Of a DNA stretch of 64,000 bases, positions 42,910-50,915 are shown piece after piece. The translations under genes were made by a program, and so were the position numbers. Origin of the DNA: JBKHXF01 sp046566145 (GTDB lineage Bacteria; Actinomycetota; Nitriliruptoria; Nitriliruptorales; Nitriliruptoraceae); the NCBI GenBank assembly GCA_046566145.1, contig JBKHXF010000021.1:10609-74608 (forward strand). The letters run 5' to 3'. The notes beneath the pieces were generated by a model. The model was not told where the DNA came from. It saw nothing but the letters and a program-made list of their open reading frames with translations, and ran no database searches. Each line of letters starts with the position of its first letter. Within the stretch, counting starts at the first letter, position 1.

Positions 42910-44250
42910 GTGACCATGGACGCCATCCGCCAGGCCATCCTCGACGGGGCCGACGGCGAGACCCTCGCCAGCATCCCCCTGCCCGAGACGATGCGTGCCC
43001 TCGTCGTCCGCAAGGACGAGACCGGCATGTTCGAGGGCATCGCGACGGAGGAGAAGGACCCCCGGAAGTCCCTCCACGTCGACGAGGTCCCGATCCCGCC
43101 GCTCGGCCCGAACGAGGTGCTCATCGCGCCGATGGCCTCGGCGCTGAACTACAACACCGTGTGGACCTCGATCTTCGAGCCGCTGCCGACCTTCGGGTTC
43201 CTCGAGCGGATGGGCCGCCTCGGCGAGCTCGGCGCGCGCCACGACCTGCCATACCACATCGTCGGCTCGGACGCGGCCGCCGTCGTGCTGCGCACCGGCC
43301 CCGGCGTGACCAAGTGGAAGCCCGGTGACCGGGTCACCGTCCACTGCAACTACGTCGACCTCGAGGGCCCCGAGGGCCACGAGGACTCCATGCTCGACGC
43401 CGACCAGAAGATCTGGGGCTTCGAGACCAACTTCGGGTCGCTGGCCGAGATCTCGATGGTCAAGGCCAACCAGCTCATGCCGATGCCGAAGCACCTCACC
43501 TGGGAGGAGGCCGCGAGCCTCGGCCTGGTGATGGCGACCTCGTACCGGATGCTGGTGGGCCAGAACGCCGCCCGGATGAAGCAGGGCGACGCCGTGCTCA
43601 TCTGGGGCGCGACCGGCGGCATCGGCGGGTTCGCGACCCAGTTCGTCCTCAACGGCGGCGGCGTGCCGGTGTGCGTCGTGTCGAGCCAGGACAAGGTCGA
43701 CCTGCTGCACTCGATGGGCGTCGAGCACGTCATCGACCGCAAGGCCGAGGGCTACCGCTTCTGGACCGAGGACGGCAAGACCGACTACGCGGAGATCAAG
43801 CGCTTCGGCAAGAGGATCCGCGAGCTGATCGGCCGCGACGTCGACATCGTCTTCGAGCACCCGGGCCGCTCGACGTTCGGTGCCTCCGTCATCGTCTGCA
43901 AGCCGGGCGGCACCATCGTCACCTGCGCGTCGACCACGGGCTACATGCACGAGTACGACAACCGCTACCTCTGGATGAACCTCAAGAACATCCTGAGCTC
44001 CCACTTCGCCAACTACAACGAGGCGTGGGAGGCCAACCGGCTCGTCGAGCTCGGCATGATCCACCCGATCCTGTCGAAGACGTACTCCCTCGACGAGGCG
44101 GCGCAGGGCGCGTACGAGATGCACCACAACCTGCACGCCGGGAAGATCGGCGTGCTGGTCAACGCGCCGGAGGAGAACGGCGGGGTCGTCGACACCGCCT
44201 TCCGCGAGAAGCACCTCGCCGAGATCGAGAAGTTCAAGCAGCTCGGCTGA
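42910..44250 (+). CDS. ccr: Crotonyl-CoA carboxylase/reductase
   Basis: 446-residue medium-chain dehydrogenase/reductase that reductively carboxylates crotonyl-CoA to ethylmalonyl-CoA with NADPH and CO2, the key step of the ethylmalonyl-CoA pathway for acetate assimilation. Features: ALNYNTVWTS (N82), the nucleotide loop WGATGGIGG (232-240), F171-E172 in IWGFETNFGS and H365 in SSHFANYNEAW. These correspond to the CO2-binding residues N81, F170, E171 and H365 described for the Kitasatospora enzyme. GTG 42910 follows AGGAG at 7 bases. A 14-pair hairpin follows the stop. Mutase or epimerase genes of the pathway are not in the window. Confidence 0.93.
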   Translation: MTMDAIRQAILDGADGETLASIPLPETMRALVVRKDETGMFEGIATEEKDPRKSLHVDEVPIPPLGPNEVLIAPMASALNYNTVWTSIFEPLPTFGFLERMGRLGELGARHDLPYHIVGSDAAAVVLRTGPGVTKWKPGDRVTVHCNYVDLEGPEGHEDSMLDADQKIWGFETNFGSLAEISMVKANQLMPMPKHLTWEEAASLGLVMATSYRMLVGQNAARMKQGDAVLIWGATGGIGGFATQFVLNGGGVPVCVVSSQDKVDLLHSMGVEHVIDRKAEGYRFWTEDGKTDYAEIKRFGKRIRELIGRDVDIVFEHPGRSTFGASVIVCKPGGTIVTCASTTGYMHEYDNRYLWMNLKNILSSHFANYNEAWEANRLVELGMIHPILSKTYSLDEAAQGAYEMHHNLHAGKIGVLVNAPEENGGVVDTAFREKHLAEIEKFKQLG

Positions 44251-44268
44251 GCGCGGCACCACGCACAT

Positions 44269-44298
44269 GACGGCCCGGGGCGCACGCCCCGGGCCGTC
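44269..44298. terminator. Bidirectional hairpin terminator after ccr
   Basis: GACGGCCCGGGGCG and CGCCCCGGGCCGTC are perfect 14-base arms with almost no loop (effectively 13 pairs and a 4-base loop). It lies 18 bases after the ccr stop and 24 bases beyond the convergent membrane gene end, so it can serve both transcripts. Confidence 0.8.
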
Positions 44299-44322
44299 GT
44301 CGCCGTCGGCGCGGTGCGCCGG

Positions 44323-45258
44323 TCAGCAGATGGCCGGGAGCGCGTTCGTCCCGGCGATGCCGACGGGGGCGAACATGCAGGTCGGGTACAGGGCGGTGGC
44401 GAGGACGACGGGGACGACCGCCCAGGCGTGCCGGCGCGTCTCGACGAGGGTCGCGAGCACGATGACGAAGCCGCCGGCGAACGCGCCGCGGAACAGCCCG
44501 AAGAGGATGTTGCCGCCGAAGAACCCGCCGAACGCGAGCACCTGCAGGACGACCGCCACGATCGCGGGTGCGAGCAGCGTCGCGCGGGTCGTGCGGTCGG
44601 TCGTCAGCACCAGCCGGTCGGTCAGCAGCACCAGCGCGACGAGGCCGAGGACGTTGAGGGCGAGGCCGAGCAGCGTGAACGCCTCGGTGATCGACACGAG
44701 CAGCCCGAGGACGAACGCGACGCCGGCCGCGCCCATGCCGTAGGTCCGCAGCCCCTCGACCAGCGGCAGGTCCGTCTGGCGGAACCCGTCGCGCGACCGG
44801 GTGGTCAGGAACGGGAACAGCACCGCGCCGGCGACGGCCACCGCGAGCACGAGGGCCACCACGTAGAGGACGTCGAGGACCCCGAACACCGGCTCGCCGA
44901 CGGTCGGGGTGCGCAGGGCCAGCCCGAGGTTGCCGAACAGGGCCCCGGTCGGCCCGCCGATCGGCAGCGCCCGTAGGAACCCGACGGCGACGATGGGCAG
45001 CGCCAGCGTCACGCCGGCGGAGAGGTCCCGCTGCTCGGTGTAGCCGTACCCGGCGAGCCCCTGCCGGCGGTGGCGTACCAGGCCGTACGCCGGTCCCGCG
45101 GCGACGAGCAGCACCCAGCCGACGTCGAGCAGGTCACCGAACGCGCCGCCGGGGTAGAGCGGCAGGCTTCGCAGTAGCTGCACGACGAGCCCGCCGAACG
45201 CGACGGCCGCGGCGGCCAGGACGAAGTCGGACCGTGCGTCCTCGGATGACATCCACAT
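44323..45258 (-). CDS. Polytopic membrane protein of unknown function
   Basis: 311 residues with about eight to nine hydrophobic helices distributed over the whole length. A cytoplasmic loop (VRHRRQGLAGYGYTEQRDLS) and a longer one (TTRSRDGFRQTDLP) are visible. The C-terminus ends PTCMFAPVGIAGTNALPAIC with two cysteines. No transporter signature is recognised. ATG 45258 (or ATG 45252) lies 8 bases after a minus-strand TACCGT (45272-45267), so the message is probably leaderless. The start codon overlaps an ATG on the other strand. Confidence 0.72.
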   Translation of the reverse strand: MWMSSEDARSDFVLAAAAVAFGGLVVQLLRSLPLYPGGAFGDLLDVGWVLLVAAGPAYGLVRHRRQGLAGYGYTEQRDLSAGVTLALPIVAVGFLRALPIGGPTGALFGNLGLALRTPTVGEPVFGVLDVLYVVALVLAVAVAGAVLFPFLTTRSRDGFRQTDLPLVEGLRTYGMGAAGVAFVLGLLVSITEAFTLLGLALNVLGLVALVLLTDRLVLTTDRTTRATLLAPAIVAVVLQVLAFGGFFGGNILFGLFRGAFAGGFVIVLATLVETRRHAWAVVPVVLATALYPTCMFAPVGIAGTNALPAIC

Positions 45259-45291
45259 GGCGCGGGACGGTAGCAGCGCACCGCCCGTGGC

Positions 45292-45297
45292 TACCCT
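45292..45297 (+). promoter_or_regulatory. Putative -10 element of the CinA-type gene
   Basis: TACCCT lies 52 bases before GTG 45350 and downstream of the alternative ATG 45257. If it is the true -10 it excludes the longer reading frame. Confidence 0.4.
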
Positions 45298-45349
45298 CGC
45301 CGGCGGCCGACCGGTCCGGTCCGGCCGCCACGTCGTCACGGAGCCGCTC

Positions 45350-46168
45350 GTGCTGCACGCCTCCATCGTCGTCATCGGCGACGAGATCCTGGGCGGGTTC
45401 GTGCAGGACGCGAACTCGGGCTGGCTCGCGACCCGGCTGCAGGCCGCCGGCGTGCCGCTCGACCGGGTCACGACCGTGCCGGACGAGATGGACGCCATCG
45501 ACGAGGCCCTGCACGCCGAGCTCGCCCGGTCGCGGCCCCGGCTGGTGCTCACCACCGGCGGTATCGGCTCCACCCCCGACGACATCACCTACGAGGCCGT
45601 CGCCGCCAGCCTCGGTCGCGACCTCGTCGTGGAGCCGACGATGGCGGCGCGGATCGACCGGTCGCTGGCCTGGTCCGTCGAGCACGGCCTCGAGGTCACC
45701 GACGACTTCGCGTGGCACATGCACCGGATGGCCCGTGTGCCTGCCGGCGCCCGCCTCATCGAGCACGACGGGTGGGCGCCCGGGCTGCTGGTCGACGTCG
45801 ACGGCGGCATCGAGGCCGATGGTGGGGCGACCATCGCGATCCTGCCCGGCGTCCCGTCGCAGATGCGCGCGATCGTCGACGACGCCATCGTCCCGGTGCT
45901 CGAGGCCCGAGGGACCACCTGGACCGTCGCCGAGCTGACCCACGGCTTCCCCGAGTCGGCGCTCAACCTCTGCTTCGCCGACGTCATCGAGGCCCACCCC
46001 GAGGTGAAGCTCGGCTCGTACCCCGGCACGCCGATGATCGTGCGGCTGCAGGGCCCCGAGGCCGCCGTCGCCGCGGCCGCTGAGACCGTGCGCCGGGCCA
46101 TCGACGAGCTCCGGGCGACGCCCGCCGGCGCCGCCCTCGAGGCCGCCTGGGCCGCCCGCACCTCCTGA
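45350..46168 (+). CDS. CinA-type (MoaB-like domain) protein
   Basis: 272 residues. An N-terminal molybdopterin-binding/MoaB-like domain (1-165) carries ASIVVIGDEILGGFVQDAN, VTTVPDEMDAIDEAL and the hallmark TTGGIGSTPDDITYEAVA. A C-terminal region (170-272) corresponds to the middle domain of CinA; the deamidase domain of full-length CinA is absent. Related stand-alone proteins act as ADP-ribose or nucleotide pyrophosphatases. GTG 45350 is preferred because GGAG precedes it by 6 bases. It is followed after 48 bases by mca. Confidence 0.85.
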   Translation: MLHASIVVIGDEILGGFVQDANSGWLATRLQAAGVPLDRVTTVPDEMDAIDEALHAELARSRPRLVLTTGGIGSTPDDITYEAVAASLGRDLVVEPTMAARIDRSLAWSVEHGLEVTDDFAWHMHRMARVPAGARLIEHDGWAPGLLVDVDGGIEADGGATIAILPGVPSQMRAIVDDAIVPVLEARGTTWTVAELTHGFPESALNLCFADVIEAHPEVKLGSYPGTPMIVRLQGPEAAVAAAAETVRRAIDELRATPAGAALEAAWAARTS

Positions 46169-46216
46169 CCCTCCGGCCCGACCCCCTGCCCCGTCCCCAC
46201 CACCCGCGAGCCACCC

Positions 46217-47107
46217 GTGCCACCACGTCTGCTGTTCGTCCACGCCCACCCCGACGACGAGTCGTCCAAGGGGGCGGCGACGGCCGCCCGCTACGTCGAC
46301 GCCGGCGCGGAGGTCGTGCTCGTGACCTGCACCGGCGGGGAGGCCGGCGAGGTCCTCAACGACAAGGTCGGACCGGTCGCGCCGCAGGACATGGCCCGGG
46401 TGCGCGCCGCCGAGCTCGCCGCGGCGGTGGAGGCCATCGGGTTCACCCGCACCCACGCGCTCGGGTTCGTCGACTCCGGCTACCACGAGGACCCCACCGG
46501 GATCCCGCCGGGCACCTTCGCCGCCGTCGACCTCGACGAGCCCGCACGCGCGCTCGCGGCCATCCTGCGTCGGGAGCGGCCGCACGTGGTGGTGACCTAC
46601 CCCGAGGACGGCGGCTACCCCCACCCGGACCACATCCGCGTCCACGCCGTGGCCGTCCGCGCCGCCGACCTGGCCGCCGACCCCTCGGCGGACGTCGAGG
46701 GCCCTGCCTGGGACGTCCCACGCATCGTCGCCTGCACCGCGTTCCCGATGGAGCGGGTCACCGCCCTGCACGAGGCGATGCTGGAGCGGACCGGCGAGAG
46801 CCCCTTCACGGAGTGGCTGGAGAAGCGTCCCGAGACGCCCCGGCAGGAGCTGCGCGACCCGGTCGCGGTCCGGGTGGAGGTGGGGGAGTGGTTCGCCCGC
46901 CGCGACGCCGCCCTGCTGGCGCACGCGACGCAGGTCGACCCCGACGGGTTCTGGTTCGGGGTCCCGCGCGACCTCGAGCGCGAGGCGTTCCCCCACGAGT
47001 GCTTCCTCGCCGTGCGCGGGGTCGAGCCCGGCGCGGAGCTCACCGACCTGTTCGACGGCCTCGACGTCGACGACGAGGCCGGGGTGCCGTCGGGCGACGC
47101 CGGGTGA
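46217..47107 (+). CDS. mca: Mycothiol S-conjugate amidase
   Basis: 296-residue zinc amidase of the PIG-L/LmbE family. Metal and catalytic motifs are HAHPDDE (9-15) and PHPDH (135-139), together with the Mca-like features SKGAATAARYVDAGAEV and VTCTGGEAGEVLN. Mca cleaves mycothiol-toxin adducts to a mercapturic acid and glucosaminyl-inositol. The larger size and the SxKGA segment favour Mca over the paralogous deacetylase MshB. GTG 46217 starts the family-typical N-terminus. The next gene, an exporter, overlaps its stop (GTGA), which fits export of mercapturic acids or drugs. Confidence 0.87.
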   Translation: MPPRLLFVHAHPDDESSKGAATAARYVDAGAEVVLVTCTGGEAGEVLNDKVGPVAPQDMARVRAAELAAAVEAIGFTRTHALGFVDSGYHEDPTGIPPGTFAAVDLDEPARALAAILRRERPHVVVTYPEDGGYPHPDHIRVHAVAVRAADLAADPSADVEGPAWDVPRIVACTAFPMERVTALHEAMLERTGESPFTEWLEKRPETPRQELRDPVAVRVEVGEWFARRDAALLAHATQVDPDGFWFGVPRDLEREAFPHECFLAVRGVEPGAELTDLFDGLDVDDEAGVPSGDAG

Positions 47108-48363
47108 GCGACGCCCCCGACGTCGGCGCTGCCGAGGAGCCTGGCCCGTCGGGGACGCTCGCCGTGCTCCGGCAGCGCGACTTCGGCGTCTACTTCGTCG
47201 GCAACTCGCTCTCCAACGTCGGGACCTGGTTCCAGAACCTGGCGGCCGCGATCCTCGTCTACCGGCTGACGCGCTCCGCGTTCCTGGTCGGGCTGGTGAA
47301 CTTCGCGCAGTTCATCGGGGCGTTCCTGCTCGCCGCGCCGGCCGGCGTCGCCGCCGACCGCTTCGACCGCCGGCGCCTGCTCATCGCGACCCAGACCGTC
47401 GCCGCGGTCGTCACGGGTGGGCTGGCGGTGCTCGTGCTGCTCGACCTCGCCAGCGCGCCGCTCGTCATCGCGGCCGCGTTCCTGCTCGGCCTGGCGCTGG
47501 CCTTCATGGTCCCGGCGCTGCTCGCCCTCGTGCCGCTGCTCGTCGCCCCCCGCGACCTCGACACCGCCGTCGGGCTGAACTCGCTGACGTTCAACCTCGC
47601 GCGGGCGGTCGGCCCGGTCCTCGCCGCGGCGGTCATCGCCCGCGCGGACCTCGGCACCGCGTTCGCGATCAACGCGGCGTCGTTCCTGGTCTTCATCGCC
47701 GCGCTGCTGGTCATCCGGCCCCGTCCGCAGGAGCGCACGACCGGGCCACGGCCCCGCCTGCTCGACACGCTGCGGATGGTCTGGGCCGACCGTCGCCTGC
47801 GGGCGCTGCTGCTCGCGGTCGTCGCCGTCTCGACCACCACCGACCCGGTCAACACCCTGACCCCGGTGTTCGCCACGGAGGTGCTCGGGCGTCCGGACAC
47901 GACGACCGGGCTGCTCGTCGGTGCGTTCGGCGCCGGGGCGACCCTCACCGCGCTGACGCTGACCGGCTGGCTGCGCCAGCAGCCGCGCGTGCTCGTGGTC
48001 GCGATGGTCGTCGAGGGCGTGGGCATGCTCGTGTTCGCGGCCGCCCGCACGCTGCCGCTCGCGCTGCTCGGCATGGCCATCGCCGGCGCCGGGTTCCTCG
48101 CGGCGATCACGAGGGCCACCGCGCGCATCCAGACCGAGGTGGCCGACGGGCAGCTCGGTCGCGTGATGGCGCTGTGGAGCCTCGCCTTCATCGGTACGCG
48201 GCCGCTCGCCGCGCTCGTCGACGGCGCGGTCGCGGAGCGCTTCGGGGCCCCCGCCGCTGCGGCACTGCTCGCCGTACCGGCGATCGTGGGGGCCGTCGCG
48301 GTCGGGCGCGAGCTGGCCGGGGCCCGGGCGGAGGCGGCGGCGATCGACCCTTCGCGCTCCTGA
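47104..48363 (+). CDS. Major facilitator superfamily exporter (EntS-like)
   Basis: 419-residue MFS protein with twelve predicted membrane helices. It starts LRQRDFGVYFVGNSLSNVGTW, typical of the MFS_3/EntS-like exporters, with the A-like loop GVAADRFDRRRLL after helix 2 and a related loop in the second half. These carriers export siderophores, drugs or macrolides by proton exchange. GTG 47104 overlaps the mca stop by 4 bases, so the pair is translationally coupled. I infer that it may pump out the products made by Mca; nothing in its sequence proves the substrate. Confidence 0.88.
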   Translation: MSDAPDVGAAEEPGPSGTLAVLRQRDFGVYFVGNSLSNVGTWFQNLAAAILVYRLTRSAFLVGLVNFAQFIGAFLLAAPAGVAADRFDRRRLLIATQTVAAVVTGGLAVLVLLDLASAPLVIAAAFLLGLALAFMVPALLALVPLLVAPRDLDTAVGLNSLTFNLARAVGPVLAAAVIARADLGTAFAINAASFLVFIAALLVIRPRPQERTTGPRPRLLDTLRMVWADRRLRALLLAVVAVSTTTDPVNTLTPVFATEVLGRPDTTTGLLVGAFGAGATLTALTLTGWLRQQPRVLVVAMVVEGVGMLVFAAARTLPLALLGMAIAGAGFLAAITRATARIQTEVADGQLGRVMALWSLAFIGTRPLAALVDGAVAERFGAPAAAALLAVPAIVGAVAVGRELAGARAEAAAIDPSRS

Positions 48364-48378
48364 GCGACGCCCCGGCGG

Positions 48379-48681
48379 TCAGGCGCGGCGTCGGCCGTCC
48401 GGCACGCCGGCGTCGTCGCCGGCGAACGGGTCGAAGCCCGCCGGGAGGTGCCGCTCCGGCGTCGGGGCGGCGGGGCCAAGGGAGCGCAGGAACCTCCCGG
48501 TCATCCGGGCCTTGCGCTCCCACAGCTCGGCGTCGAGCCTGCCGTGGAGCCGGACCACCAGGTCGGCGGCCTCCTCGAGCGTCGGCGTGTCGTGCTGGGA
48601 CAGCTGTGACGCGACGGCGGGCGGAAGCACGCCGTCGCCGCCGTAGCGTCGCCAGACGTCGAGGACGTGCTGGTGCTGCAC
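48379..48681 (-). CDS. Small conserved-looking protein of unknown function
   Basis: 100 residues, predicted helical: HQHVLDVWRRYGGDGVLPP, then an acidic helix EEAADLVVRLHGRLDAELWE and a proline-rich end HLPAGFDPFAGDD. No signal, membrane segment or known domain is seen. GTG 48681 is supported by GGGAG 8 bases upstream and by a minus-strand TACGCT at 48730-48735, 48 bases before the start. It is convergent with the MFS gene (15 bases between stops). Confidence 0.65.
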   Translation of the reverse strand: MQHQHVLDVWRRYGGDGVLPPAVASQLSQHDTPTLEEAADLVVRLHGRLDAELWERKARMTGRFLRSLGPAAPTPERHLPAGFDPFAGDDAGVPDGRRRA

Positions 48682-48735
48682 GAGGTGGGCTCCCGTTCTC
48701 CCTGACCGGTCGTCCCCCCGCCGCGCCGAAGCGTA

Positions 48736-48767
48736 GCGCCCGGACCACCATGGGGCGGTCCGGGCGC
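48736..48767 (-). terminator. Hairpin terminator after the cupredoxin gene
   Basis: GCGCCCGGACC and GGTCCGGGCGC (11 pairs) with a 10-base loop begin 16 bases beyond the cupredoxin stop. The stem overlaps the region just upstream of the small downstream gene. Confidence 0.72.
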
Positions 48768-48783
48768 CGGCGGCGTCAGGCGG

Positions 48784-49248
48784 TCACTCGACGACGATCG
48801 TCGCGGTCATGCTCTTGTGGACGTCGCAGAAGTAGGCGTAGGTGCCGGCCTCGTCGAAGGTGAAGGTGACGGTGTCACCGTTGGCCGGGAGGTCGAGGTC
48901 GAAGCGGTCGGTCTCCGGGGCGTCCGGGGTGCCGGCCGTGACGGTGTGACGGACGTCGTCCTCGTTGACCCAGGTGACGGTGGAGCCGGCCGAGACGGTC
49001 AGCTCCTCGGGGTCGAACGCGAAGAAGCTGAGGGAGACCGTGTCGCCGGCGGCCGCGCCGGCGTCGCCGCCATCCTCGGTCTCCATGGGCTCGGTCATCT
49101 CGCCGCCCTCGGTCGACTCCATGGACTCCATTGTGGAGGCGGAGCCGGTGTCGTCGCCGGCGGCGGGGGCGTCGTCGCCGCCGCCGCAGGCCGTCAGGGC
49201 CAGGGTGAGGCTGGCTGCGAGGGCCAGTGCACGGGTGTGGGTGCGCAT
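48784..49248 (-). CDS. Cupredoxin (plastocyanin-like) lipoprotein
   Basis: 154 residues. A lipoprotein signal peptide with lipobox LTAC (C about 21) is followed by an acidic methionine/glutamate/serine-rich linker (25-68) and a type I copper domain. The copper ligands are the histidine in DVRHTVTAG and C, H and M in YFCDVHKSM near the C-terminus. It should carry electrons or buffer copper on the outer face of the membrane. ATG 49248 begins directly at the signal peptide; longer frames are not signal-like. A terminator follows. The repeated lipoprotein gene 189 bases upstream on the same strand may be functionally linked. Confidence 0.88.
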   Translation of the reverse strand: MRTHTRALALAASLTLALTACGGGDDAPAAGDDTGSASTMESMESTEGGEMTEPMETEDGGDAGAAAGDTVSLSFFAFDPEELTVSAGSTVTWVNEDDVRHTVTAGTPDAPETDRFDLDLPANGDTVTFTFDEAGTYAYFCDVHKSMTATIVVE

Positions 49249-49379
49249 GAGGAGTTCGTCTCTCGTGGGGATCGTGTGAAGGTGTGCCTCCGATGGTTCG
49301 GACCGGCGACGGCGTCGGCTCGCCGCGGACCCCTGCCGAACGGGCGGTGCCGCCGCCGGCGCCGCGACGGGGCACAACG

Positions 49380-49414
49380 GGCGATGCCCGGGCCACGAGG
49401 GCCCGGGCATCGCC
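49380..49414 (-). terminator. Hairpin terminator after the duplicated lipoprotein
   Basis: GGCGATGCCCGGGCC and GGCCCGGGCATCGCC form a perfect 15-pair stem with a 5-base loop, 23 bases beyond the stop of the minus-strand lipoprotein gene. It separates this gene from the cupredoxin gene. Confidence 0.82.
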
Positions 49415-49437
49415 GGTGGTGCAGGTGGTGCGGAAGA

Positions 49438-50703
49438 TCAGGCGCCGGTCTGCTGCGCCACGATCGCGTCGAACAGCGGGTTCGCGATCATCTTCATGTG
49501 CGCACCGGCCTCGAGCAGCTCGGCGTAGCCGTCGCCACCAGCGACCCAGGCGTCGACGACGGCCTTGGTCGTGAGGACGTGCTCCTCGATCAGCGGGGCG
49601 GAGGCGGACGCCGGCAGGTTGCCCTCGGTGACGGTCTCGAAGACCGACGCCAGCGTGGTGACGTACTCGGTCAGGTCCGCGACGGCGGCGTCAGCGGCCG
49701 CCTGGTCGCCGCCAGCGGCGCCCTGGGTGTAGGCCACGAACATGCCGATGTGCGAGTTCCAGAGCTCGAGGAAGGTGTCACGCGTCTCCTCGCCGTAGAA
49801 CGTGCCGACGAGGTCGGCGAGCGCCACGGAGTTGCCCTCGGTCAGCGCGCCAGCGGCGGCCTCGAAGGTGGCGGTGTCACCCTTGACGGCCGCGCCGGTG
49901 GCGAGACCCGCGAGCCAGGTGTGCTCGGCGAGGGTGGCGTTCAGGGCGGAGCGAGCGGCGGCCAGGTCGGACGACGCGTCGCCCTCGAGGCCCTGCTGCG
50001 ACGCGATCGCACCCGCGAGCGGGCCGGCGATCATGTCCATGTGCGACGCGGCCTCACGCAGCGAGGCGAAGGCGCCCGGCGCGTCACCGGCGATCTGCAG
50101 GTCCACGGCCTCCTTCAGGGAGAGGACGTGCTCCTCGATCAGCGGCGCGGAGGCGTCGGCCGGGAGGCCGGTGACCTGCTCGAACACCGAGGCGAGGGTG
50201 GTGACGTACTCGGTCAGCTCCGCGACGGCGGCGTCGGCAGCCTCCTGGTCGCCGGAAGCGGCGCCCTGGGTGTAGCGGACGAACATGCCGATGTGGGAGT
50301 TCCACAGCTCGAGGAAGGTGTCGCGCACCTCCTGGCCGTAGACGGAGCCGACGAGGTCGGCGAGCTTGACCGAGTTGCCCTCGGTCAGCGCGGCCGCGGC
50401 CTGGTTGAAGCCGTCCTCGTCGCCGGCGATCGCGGCGCCGGTGGCGGCACCCGCGAAGATCACGTGCTCCTGGAGGAGCAGGTTGAGCTCGGTGCGGAGG
50501 AGCTCGGCCGTGATGCCGGCCTCGGCAGCCTCGGTCTCGGTCTCGGTCTCCGGCTCCTCGGCCGGGGTGGTCTCCTCGGCAGCGGGCTCGGAGGTCTCGG
50601 TGTTGGTCGGCTCGGTGTCCTCCGCACCGCCGCAGGCGGCGAGCACGAGGGACGCGGCCAGCACGGCGGCGGCGGGCCGCGTGCGACGCACGAAGGTCTT
50701 CAT
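49438..50703 (-). CDS. Lipoprotein with two tandem helical-bundle repeats
   Basis: 421 residues. A lipoprotein signal has lipobox LAAC (C24), then a Thr/Glu-rich linker (27-62) and two homologous units of about 181 residues (63-240, 241-421). Each unit has the same histidines: H80/H261, H137/H318 in ELWNSHIGMF, H192/H375 in LIEEHVL and H221/H402 in HMxMIA. Shared blocks include ALTEGNSV and LTEYVTTLASVFE. The helical His/Glu pattern recalls hemerythrin-like or other metal-binding bundles and a Bacillus family with EHVxW...EHL motifs, but I assign no name. ATG 50703 starts the signal peptide. A 15-pair terminator follows. Confidence 0.8.
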   Translation of the reverse strand: MKTFVRRTRPAAAVLAASLVLAACGGAEDTEPTNTETSEPAAEETTPAEEPETETETEAAEAGITAELLRTELNLLLQEHVIFAGAATGAAIAGDEDGFNQAAAALTEGNSVKLADLVGSVYGQEVRDTFLELWNSHIGMFVRYTQGAASGDQEAADAAVAELTEYVTTLASVFEQVTGLPADASAPLIEEHVLSLKEAVDLQIAGDAPGAFASLREAASHMDMIAGPLAGAIASQQGLEGDASSDLAAARSALNATLAEHTWLAGLATGAAVKGDTATFEAAAGALTEGNSVALADLVGTFYGEETRDTFLELWNSHIGMFVAYTQGAAGGDQAAADAAVADLTEYVTTLASVFETVTEGNLPASASAPLIEEHVLTTKAVVDAWVAGGDGYAELLEAGAHMKMIANPLFDAIVAQQTGA

Positions 50704-50915
50704 GTGGTGGGTCCTTGTGGGACGGGAGGTTGTCCGGCGAGGTGCCGGTCAGGCTGTCGTTCGGTGCCCTGCGCGGGAGGGTTGCCTCGGCCTACGACCG
50801 CGCTCGGAGGTGGCGCTGAGCGCGCGCGGCCACCGATCGACCCATCCGGACGGGGCATGGCCCACGACGGGGGGGCCGGCTCGGCCGGGTGCGGACACCG
50901 GCCGTGGGGGTGGCG

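Noticed and set aside
45257..45349. ATG 45257 as start of the CinA-type gene
   Set aside because: It adds 31 low-complexity residues, lacks a ribosome site and lies before the likely -10 at 45292; GTG 45350 has GGAG at the right distance.
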